IMG/VR virus record: IMGVR_UViG_3300037189_009383
Coordinates: 1 to 53,238 of that record
Source of the DNA: a virus
Length of the DNA stretch: 53,238 bases
Reading direction: 5' to 3' (one strand)
In this document: positions 49,892 through 53,238 of the stretch, piece by piece
Layout: every line of letters starts with the position of its first letter
Numbering within the stretch: the stretch's first letter is position 1
The notes under the pieces: model-generated
The model's input: the letters and a program-made list of their open reading frames with translations, nothing else
The model's database searches: none
What the model was told of the DNA's origin: nothing
Position numbers and translations under genes: made by a program

Positions 49892-50272
49892 ATGGATAGA
49901 AAAACACTTCAGACCTTGCTAGAGCGTGAAACCGCTATGATTTGGGATTCGCTTTGCGAATTGCAACCAAAACTATGCAAATTTAATCCGCCTGTAATTA
50001 CTTTGTGTGCTAGATTGTGGCGTTCGGCTGGAATGTGTCACCAAGAAACCCGCATTGTAAAATTAGGTTATAAATTTTTCTTACATTCGGCAGAATACCG
50101 CAAACAAATGTTTGCACAAATTTTGCCTCATGAGATTATTCACCAAGCCGATTTTGACCTATTCGGAGAATCAGAAAAAAGTTGTGGGCATGGTAGAAAT
50201 TGGCAAAATCTTATGCTACAATATGGGCTTAAACCCGAAAAATATCACTCAATGGAGATTTTGAGAAAATGA
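49892..50272 (+). CDS. SprT-like zinc metalloprotease, short form 2
   Basis: A 126-residue protein with ILPHEIIHQADFD (HEIIH at 80-84) and CGHGRNWQNLM (His100 as third ligand). The SprT-like arrangement H-E-x2-H then G-H-G-x2-W is clear. It differs from the 110-residue protein at 46795 in most other positions, so the two are distant relatives, not recent duplicates. The ATG is six bases after a -10 and no ribosome site is seen (leaderless). Its TGA overlaps the next ATG by 4 bases. Confidence 0.85.
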   Translation: MDRKTLQTLLERETAMIWDSLCELQPKLCKFNPPVITLCARLWRSAGMCHQETRIVKLGYKFFLHSAEYRKQMFAQILPHEIIHQADFDLFGESEKSCGHGRNWQNLMLQYGLKPEKYHSMEILRK

Positions 50273-50484
50273 TTACTTTTGTTTCTTGGCTTGGCACTGC
50301 AACTAGTATTTTTGGTTCTTTTGCTGTTGCAATGCAATTCTTCAAAATTGGATACCTTTGTTTTCTAATTGGTTCGGTTTCTTGGCTTTTTGTTTCTATT
50401 ATTCGCAAAGATAAAGCCTTGGGCGTTTTAAATGGTACATTTTTTATCGCAAATTTAATCGGCATTTATAATGCTTTTGTTTAA
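50269..50484 (+). CDS. Small membrane protein, 71 aa
   Basis: The ORF begins MITFVSWLGTATSIFGSFAV and includes GYLCFLIGSVSWLFVSIIRK. Three short helices with a basic loop; the shape is again that of a SemiSWEET-like half transporter, but the PQ motif is missing. It overlaps the SprT-like gene by 4 bases, so it is translated with it. Function unknown. Confidence 0.72.
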   Translation: MITFVSWLGTATSIFGSFAVAMQFFKIGYLCFLIGSVSWLFVSIIRKDKALGVLNGTFFIANLIGIYNAFV

Positions 50485-50486
50485 AT

Positions 50487-50516
50487 AAAATTTGAATACT
50501 CAGGTATTCAAATTTT
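50487..50516. terminator. Perfect 13-bp hairpin after the membrane protein gene
   Basis: Stem AAAATTTGAATAC with GTATTCAAATTTT around TCAG. T-rich ends on both strands could end transcription in both directions. The leftward promoter copy 6 would start about two bases from its right edge. Confidence 0.75.
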
Positions 50517-50524
50517 GCGCCAAA

Positions 50525-50554
50525 ATTATATCATATAATTTTGGCCCGTGTCAA
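50525..50554 (-). promoter_or_regulatory. Leftward promoter of the repeated cassette, copy 6
   Basis: On the minus strand: TTGACA, 18-base spacer, TATAAT, in the palindrome AAAATTATAT...ATATAATTTT after GCGCC. The block 50562-50599 beyond it matches the one after copy 5. Confidence 0.88.
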
Positions 50555-50671
50555 GTTTTTTCGTATAACTTATTTTTCGTGTGTGTTTAAAAAACAACAA
50601 AATTTTGTGGTACAATGTAGCCTTAGCAGGGAAAAAACGGAAAACGGAATAACCCCACAAAAAATAGGTTA

Positions 50672-50699
50672 TTGACAATTCTGGAAAATCTGCTATAAT
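50672..50699 (+). promoter_or_regulatory. Promoter of HTH paralog 2
   Basis: TTGACA, 16-base spacer, TATAAT, 33 bases before the start codon. A further possible -10 (TACAAT) lies at 50611-50616 and would give a long leader. Confidence 0.9.
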
Positions 50700-50732
50700 T
50701 TAATTTTTAAACAATCTTGAAAGGGTTAGAAA

Positions 50733-51059
50733 ATGGCTTCCAAAACTGTAAATTATACTCCAGAGCAAACGCTCAAAATGGTTTCCGATTATCAATCGGG
50801 TGTTTCTGTTGAAACTATTGCCGATAATCTCGGTAAAACTGTTCGTTCTGTTGTGGCTAAATTGTCACGCGAAAAGGTTTATATTGCAAAAGAATATAAA
50901 ACCAAAACTGGCGAATCGGTAATTAAAAAAGACGCTCATGCCGATGCAATCGGTGCGATTTTGAAAATGCCCGAAAATGATATTGAATCATTAACTAAAG
51001 CAAATAAAAATGCTTTGCGGGTTATTTTCGAAGCATTGGCAAATTCAAAGCCAATTTAA
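50733..51059 (+). CDS. Small HTH DNA-binding protein, paralog 2
   Basis: A 108-residue protein close to the one at 46420: NYTPEQTLKMVSDYQSGVSV, then NLGKTVRSVVAKLSREKVYI and KTKTGESVIKK. The recognition-helix segment RSVVAKLSREKVY is identical in the two, so they may bind the same site. The C-terminal helical part (DAIGAILKMPENDIESLTKA) is more different. Ribosome site GAAAGGG. Its own consensus promoter and a strong terminator make it a single-gene unit. Confidence 0.8.
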   Translation: MASKTVNYTPEQTLKMVSDYQSGVSVETIADNLGKTVRSVVAKLSREKVYIAKEYKTKTGESVIKKDAHADAIGAILKMPENDIESLTKANKNALRVIFEALANSKPI

Positions 51060-51135
51060 ATAAAATGCCATCATATAATATTTAATATCCGATTACATAA
51101 TCGGGAATCGGGGTTAAAATCCCCGTGGCATTTTT

Positions 51136-51160
51136 AATCGGGCGCAAGCCCGATTTTTTT
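51136..51160 (+). terminator. Terminator after HTH paralog 2
   Basis: Eight-bp stem AATCGGGC with GCCCGATT, GCAA loop, then a T-run. It is preceded by two further inverted repeats (CGATTA-CATA-ATCGG and GGGG-TTAAAAT-CCCC) at about 51091-51126. Confidence 0.95.
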
Positions 51161-51165
51161 CGCTT

Positions 51166-51192
51166 AATAACCCTACCGCCAGTAGGGTTATT
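51166..51192. repeat. Inverted repeat at the left edge of cassette copy 7
   Basis: Ten-bp arms AATAACCCTA and TAGGGTTATT around CCGCCAG, next to GGCGCC. It takes the place of the hairpins in the other cassettes. No T-run on either side. Confidence 0.7.
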
Positions 51193-51201
51193 GGCGCCAA
51201 A

Positions 51202-51231
51202 ATTATAACATAAATTTTGGGAGCGTGTCAA
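51202..51231 (-). promoter_or_regulatory. Leftward promoter of the repeated cassette, copy 7
   Basis: On the minus strand: TTGACA, 18-base spacer, TATAAT, in AAAATTATAAC...AAATTTT after GCGCC. ATAGG (51231-51235) is followed by an imperfect CCCTGAT. Confidence 0.85.
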
Positions 51232-51270
51232 TAGGTACTTTCCCTGATGTTGGCAAAAAACAACACCTAG

Positions 51271-51390
51271 GTTGGCACGATTCTTGCGCCACGGCACCTG
51301 GCATGATTCTTGCTATTAGCAACTTCCGTGCCAACTCCAAATGAGAACGATTCTCATTACGCTACCAAATGCGAATGATTCTTATTTGCG
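51271..51390. promoter_or_regulatory. Array of Fur-box-like operators
   Basis: Four sites share GATTCT (at 51279, 51305, 51349 and 51377). The third is a perfect palindrome AATGAGAA-CGA-TTCTCATT (51340-51358), which matches the 7-1-7 form of the Fur box in most key positions. The fourth, GCGAATGATTCTTATTTGC (51371-51389), is also typical of iron boxes. The first two are half-sites. No gene is seen within 51061-51610; the array sits left of the leftward promoter at 51477-51506. Confidence 0.6.
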
Positions 51391-51476
51391 TGCCACCATA
51401 CCAAAAACGCATCCATTTTGGCTGCGCCAGTGGAAAACCTTGACAAGTGCAAAATCTTGGGGGTTCCGCCGCGCCC

Positions 51477-51506
51477 ATTATACAGTGCGAAAGCAATATG
51501 TGTCAA
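51477..51506 (-). promoter_or_regulatory. Leftward promoter of the repeated cassette, copy 8 (without palindrome)
   Basis: On the minus strand: TTGACA, 18-base spacer, TATAAT, followed by GGGCGCGG. It has lost the palindrome and hairpin, and its transcript would cross the Fur-box-like array. Confidence 0.8.
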
Positions 51507-51554
51507 GTGAATTTTTCTGGGCGTGAGACCAAGTGCAAATTCAAAATTTTGGAT

Positions 51555-51583
51555 TTGAAAAAGTTTTTTGAATTCTGTATAAT
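51555..51583 (+). promoter_or_regulatory. Promoter of the 44-residue gene
   Basis: TTGAAA, 17-base spacer, TATAAT, 28 bases before the start codon. Confidence 0.85.
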
Positions 51584-51610
51584 TTATTTATTGATTAGAA
51601 GGAATGGCAC

Positions 51611-51745
51611 ATGACAGACAATGATTTTTTCCGCATGGACCAGGAAGCCTGGTACACGGAATTTGTGGACGCAGAAGTATCAGAAATTTTGGCAGATACC
51701 AACGCACACCGCGAAATTTTTGAATTTGACGATGTTCCATTTTAA
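51611..51745 (+). CDS. Small acidic protein, 44 aa
   Basis: The ORF starts MTDNDFFRMDQEAWYTEFVD and ends with EIFEFDDVPF. It is very acidic (about a quarter Asp and Glu), with no membrane segment. Ribosome site GAAGGAA lies about 7 bases upstream. An acidic, tiny, strongly expressed protein next to DNA-binding proteins could mimic DNA or bind a host protein, but this is speculation. Confidence 0.72.
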   Translation: MTDNDFFRMDQEAWYTEFVDAEVSEILADTNAHREIFEFDDVPF

Positions 51746-51754
51746 CAGTATAAT
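51726..51754 (+). promoter_or_regulatory. Promoter of HTH paralog 3
   Basis: TTGACG, 17-base spacer, TATAAT. The -35 is embedded in the last codons of the 44-residue gene (FDDVPF). Confidence 0.88.
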
Positions 51755-51795
51755 TATTCTTTAAACAGCGCAGAAACCAATTGAAAGGACATATG

Positions 51796-52104
51796 ATGAC
51801 TGAAGCTACGAAAACCAACTACACCCCCGAGCAAACCGCAGCTCTCGTTGCCGGCTACCAAGCGGGCGCAACTGTAGAAGCACTGGCCACCCAGCTGGGC
51901 AAATCTACTCGAAGCATCGTGGCAAAATTGAGCCGTGAGGGCGTGTACCAAGCCAAGAGCAAAACCACTGTGGCTCGTGTTAAGAAAGCCGAGCTGGTGG
52001 ATGCAATTGCCAACCGCATTGGCGTTGCTCCTGAAACCTTTGACAGCTTGGAAAAAGCCAATCACGAAGTCTTGGAAGTGTTGTTGCAACACCTGCGTGG
52101 TTGA
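51796..52104 (+). CDS. Small HTH DNA-binding protein, paralog 3
   Basis: A 102-residue paralog: NYTPEQTAALVAGYQAGATV, then QLGKSTRSIVAKLSREGVYQ and a linker without the TKTGE segment. The recognition part RSIVAKLSREGVY differs by two residues from paralogs 1 and 2. The C-terminal helices (ELVDAIANRIGVAPETFDSL) are closer to paralog 4. ATG 51796 is taken since the ribosome site AAAGGA is 6 bases before it. The third and second bases of codons are more GC-rich than in paralog 2, hinting at a different history. Confidence 0.8.
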   Translation: MTEATKTNYTPEQTAALVAGYQAGATVEALATQLGKSTRSIVAKLSREGVYQAKSKTTVARVKKAELVDAIANRIGVAPETFDSLEKANHEVLEVLLQHLRG

Positions 52105-52112
52105 TCGAACTT

Positions 52113-52150
52113 AGGGTCAGAAAATTTTCACTTGATTACTGACCCTTTTT
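52113..52150 (+). terminator. Terminator after HTH paralog 3, overlapping the next promoter
   Basis: Stem AGGGTCAG (52113-52120) with CTGACCCT (52139-52146) followed by TTTT. The loop carries the TTGATT -35 of the next promoter, so stop and restart share the same bases. Confidence 0.88.
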
Positions 52151-52160
52151 CATGTATAAT
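52132..52160 (+). promoter_or_regulatory. Promoter of the small structured RNA
   Basis: TTGATT, 17-base spacer, TATAAT. The same TTGATT-N17-TATAAT layout is used by the ribozyme RNA promoter at 52304, and both continue with TATT. Confidence 0.88.
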
Positions 52161-52166
52161 TATTCT

Positions 52167-52300
52167 ATAAACAGTCGGGAAGGGCTTAATGAATGACAGC
52201 GCAAGCTGCCGCCCGCACGCACAAGAACACTTACTCAACCCTTGACAAAAACCAGAAGTCCATTTCGTAAGGTAGTCTAGTTGCAACGACTGTTTTTATT
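52167..52300 (+). ncRNA. Small structured RNA with closing stem and possible 25-codon ORF
   Basis: A unit of about 130 nt from the promoter at 52132 to a T-run at 52293. Its ends pair: ACAGTCG (52171-52177) with CGACTGT (52287-52293), the latter followed by TTTTATTT. Inside are a CAGC-GCAA-GCTG hairpin, GGGC/GCCC and CTTAC/GTAAG pairings. ATG 52193 opens a 25-codon ORF (MTAQAAARTHKNTYSTLDKN and NQKSIS end) to 52270 with GGAAGGG upstream, so it may also encode a peptide. Whether it acts as RNA, message or both cannot be told. Confidence 0.65.
52193..52270 (+). CDS. Possible 25-residue peptide inside the small structured RNA
   Basis: The ORF starts MTAQAAARTHKNTYSTLDKN and ends QKSIS. It has a ribosome-site-like AAGGG 8 bases before the ATG. 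A competing ATG four bases earlier opens an 18-codon frame. The peptide is basic and hydrophilic. The start region lies inside a predicted stem, so translation could be controlled by RNA folding. Low certainty. Confidence 0.4.
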   Translation: MTAQAAARTHKNTYSTLDKNQKSIS

Positions 52301-52303
52301 TAC

Positions 52304-52332
52304 TTGATTATTGTCCACTTTTAGTGTATAAT
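52304..52332 (+). promoter_or_regulatory. Promoter of the hammerhead-containing RNA
   Basis: TTGATT, 17-base spacer, TATAAT. Expected start at about 52339. Confidence 0.88.
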
Positions 52333-52415
52333 TATTATATAAATTGGTGATATGAGTCCCGCCTAAGGGATAGCATCTTAATGACCGAGGAAGTCTCTAG
52401 CGGTCGCCTCCCTAT

Positions 52416-52508
52416 TCCACTGATGAGCCCATGCAAGTTGGGCGAAACTTCCAGGAGCGCGGTGCTAGTGTTCGATTAATATCCACTAGCAACACCTGGA
52501 GGTCTGGA
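52416..52508 (+). ncRNA. Hammerhead ribozyme, stem I open (type I topology)
   Basis: All core elements are there. CUGAUGA is at 52420-52426; stem II pairs GCCCA (52427-52431) with UGGGC (52439-52443) around UGCAAGU; GAAA is at 52444-52447; stem III pairs CUUCCAGG (52448-52455) with CCUGGAGG (52495-52502) and carries a further CUAGUG/CACUAG hairpin; the cleavage triplet GUC ends at 52504. Stem I pairs UCCA (52416-52419) with UGGA (52505-52508), and CGCC (52405) may pair with GGCG (52521) further out. The conserved G10.1-C11.1 pair is kept. Cleavage is expected between 52504 and 52505. Confidence 0.92.
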
Positions 52509-52775
52509 CCACGATGCAACGGCGGTTGTATCTATATTAGTTCAAGGCACCGTGTCACGCCTATACCCCACGAACATGACCCTAAGTTGCGGAGGGTGCA
52601 AAAAATATATCCAACCAGAGACAACTGCATTAAACCGCTAGCAAATGCGACAACCTATTAGTCTCCCCTACTCGATAGCAGACTCCAGATTAACTACCTG
52701 GCTAAGGCTTGTGACGGTTTAGGGTCAGGTTTGGTAGTTCTATAAATCCTGTTAGAGCAAAAAACTAGCGCAGTT

Positions 52776-52817
52776 CAAAGCCCCTCCACCTATGTGTGCG
52801 CAGGGGCTTTGTTTTGT
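52776..52817 (+). terminator. Terminator of the hammerhead-containing RNA
   Basis: Ten-bp stem CAAAGCCCCT (52776-52785) with AGGGGCTTTG (52802-52811), followed by TTTTGT. Confidence 0.93.
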
Positions 52818-52857
52818 CTGTGCGAATCACCATGAAAAATTTGGACGTGCCTGCGCC

Positions 52858-52887
52858 ATTTTACCAGTGCTGGACCTAGTTTGTCAA
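52858..52887 (-). promoter_or_regulatory. Leftward promoter of the repeated family, copy 9
   Basis: On the minus strand: TTGACA, 18-base spacer, TAAAAT, followed by GGCGCA. It faces the ribozyme RNA, so its transcript could be antisense to it unless the hairpin at 52776-52811 stops it. The rest of 52818-52935 shows no gene. Confidence 0.8.
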
Positions 52888-52935
52888 GTGGATTTTCTAG
52901 ATTCTGACCCTAAACTGCAGCAATTGTTCGCACGC

Positions 52936-52974
52936 GCAAAAAAGCCCCCAAAGTGTCAAACTAAGGGGGCTTAA
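52936..52974 (-). terminator. Terminator after HTH paralog 4
   Basis: Stem AAGCCCCC (52942-52949) with GGGGGCTT (52965-52972), followed on the minus strand by TTTTTTG. It lies 27 bases after the stop of the minus-strand gene. Confidence 0.92.
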
Positions 52975-53000
52975 GTCTATTTAAGCGAAATTATGTCAAA

Positions 53001-53238
53001 TTATTCCGATTTAGGGTCAGATTCGGTCAATTTAAGTTCAATTAACTTAAGTACCTGCTTGTTTACCTTCTCCAAGCTTTCCAATACTTCCGAATTTACG
53101 TCCAACAGCTCTGCAATGCGTTCAATATGCTCGGATTTTTTCACCGGCAGCTCGCCACGCTTGTTTACATAAGTTTTTTTCTCATAAACTCCCAGTGAGC
53201 TCAATTTTGCTATAACTGACCTTTCAGGTACATCAATT
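53001..53238 (-). CDS. Small HTH DNA-binding protein, paralog 4 (cut by window edge)
   Basis: The visible 79 codons read IDVPERSVIAKLSSLGVYEK at the start and continue KTYVNKRGELPVKKSEHIER to a C-terminal LKLTESDPKSE. The recognition segment RSVIAKLSSLGVY aligns with RSVVAKLSREKVY of the other three, so it is a fourth family member; its start is outside the window. It is the only paralog on the minus strand. Its final codons contain the TTAGGGTCAG sequence that recurs nearby. A GTG at 53204 is not the real start, as the homology continues upstream. Confidence 0.8.
   Translation of the reverse strand, partial: IDVPERSVIAKLSSLGVYEKKTYVNKRGELPVKKSEHIERIAELLDVNSEVLESLEKVNKQVLKLIELKLTESDPKSE

Larger units (their letters stand above)
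52339..52817 (+). ncRNA. Large structured non-coding RNA with hammerhead ribozyme
   Basis: About 480 nt between a promoter and a terminator, with no convincing ORF. Clear local stems are GUCCC/GGGAU, GACCG (52383) with CGGUC (52401), and the ribozyme at 52416-52508. A long-range 9-bp stem pairs UGACCCUAA (52577-52585) with UUAGGGUCA (52719-52727), closing a 3' domain of about 150 nt. The size and ornate folding recall the large RNAs found in phages (GOLLD, ROOL), but I see no shared motif. Self-cleavage would give a 5' piece of about 165 nt and a 3' piece of about 310 nt. Confidence 0.8.
52111..53020. repeat. Scattered TTAGGGTCAG repeats
   Basis: TTAGGGTCAG occurs at 52111-52120, 52719-52728 and 53011-53020, its complement CTGACCCTAA at 52904-52913, a near copy ATGACCCTAA at 52576-52585 and CTGACCCT at 52139-52146. 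A related TTTAGGGTCAC is at 46044. Some copies pair as stems; others are isolated. Confidence 0.75.

Noticed and set aside
51341-51526. 61-residue plus-strand ORF
   Set aside because: It begins inside the Fur-box-like palindrome, has no ribosome site, an odd composition and runs over the leftward promoter copy 8. Treated as non-coding.
52383-52410. RNase P RNA-like segment GAGGAAGUC
   Set aside because: It resembles the GAGGAAAGUC core of RNase P RNA but lacks an A, and none of the other conserved regions are found.
52470-52500. tRNA-like T-loop (GTTCGATTA) near 52470
   Set aside because: The loop would have 13 bases, and no acceptor, D or anticodon arms are found. It is the tip of hammerhead stem III.
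52431-52661. 76-residue plus-strand ORF within the ribozyme RNA
   Set aside because: It starts in the hammerhead stem II, has no ribosome site and an arbitrary composition. The RNA structure explains the region better.
46783-52887. CRISPR-like array made of the regularly repeated intergenic palindromes
   Set aside because: The spacing is irregular (about 0.25-1.4 kb), genes lie between the copies, and the repeats carry promoter hexamers.
52792-52974. 60-residue plus-strand ORF
   Set aside because: It starts in the terminator loop of the ribozyme RNA and runs through another terminator on the opposite strand.

Overview
This window is part of a tailed bacteriophage with a lambda/HK97-like long non-contractile tail (siphovirus plan). 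The host is probably a Gram-negative bacterium: there is a two-part spanin set, and the regulatory sites are sigma70-like and Fur-box-like. The DNA is AT-rich. There is no integrase, DNA polymerase, helicase or primase, so replication genes must lie outside the window. I cannot name the species.

The left 46 kb is read leftward (minus strand) and is the late region. In transcription order it holds the small terminase subunit, a secreted protein, the large terminase subunit, Dps, HNH, portal, a protease-scaffold-capsid fusion, connectors, major tail protein, a G/GT frameshift pair on GGGAAAC, tape measure, M- and L-like proteins, a K-I-J fusion tail tip, a separate J C-terminal piece, repeat-rich fibres and chaperones, spanins and GH19 endolysin. 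It ends in a long run of secreted or membrane proteins, a candidate holin and PhoH. The late operon is cut by terminator-plus-promoter junctions at about 43.86, 35.1 and 23.6 kb.

The right 7 kb (46.2-53.2 kb) is read mainly rightward in short units with their own promoters. It encodes four paralogous small HTH proteins (the last on the minus strand and cut by the window edge), two SprT-like metalloproteases (probably leaderless mRNAs), a HAD phosphatase, a DEDDh exonuclease, a SemiSWEET/PQ-loop protein and many proteins of 27-74 residues. The gaps between these units hold a repeated cassette: a hairpin, then GCGCC, then a leftward TTGACA-N18-TATAAT promoter, often followed by a TAGGG/CCCTA operator-like inverted repeat and a rightward promoter.

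The most unusual part is 51.2-52.9 kb. It has an array of Fur-box-like sites, a compact RNA of about 130 nt closed by a terminal stem and holding a possible 25-codon ORF, and a non-coding RNA of about 480 nt with its own promoter and terminator that contains a complete hammerhead ribozyme core (CUGAUGA, GAAA, GUC) at 52416-52508. The ribozyme RNA and the leftward promoter array are the best candidates for something not described before.
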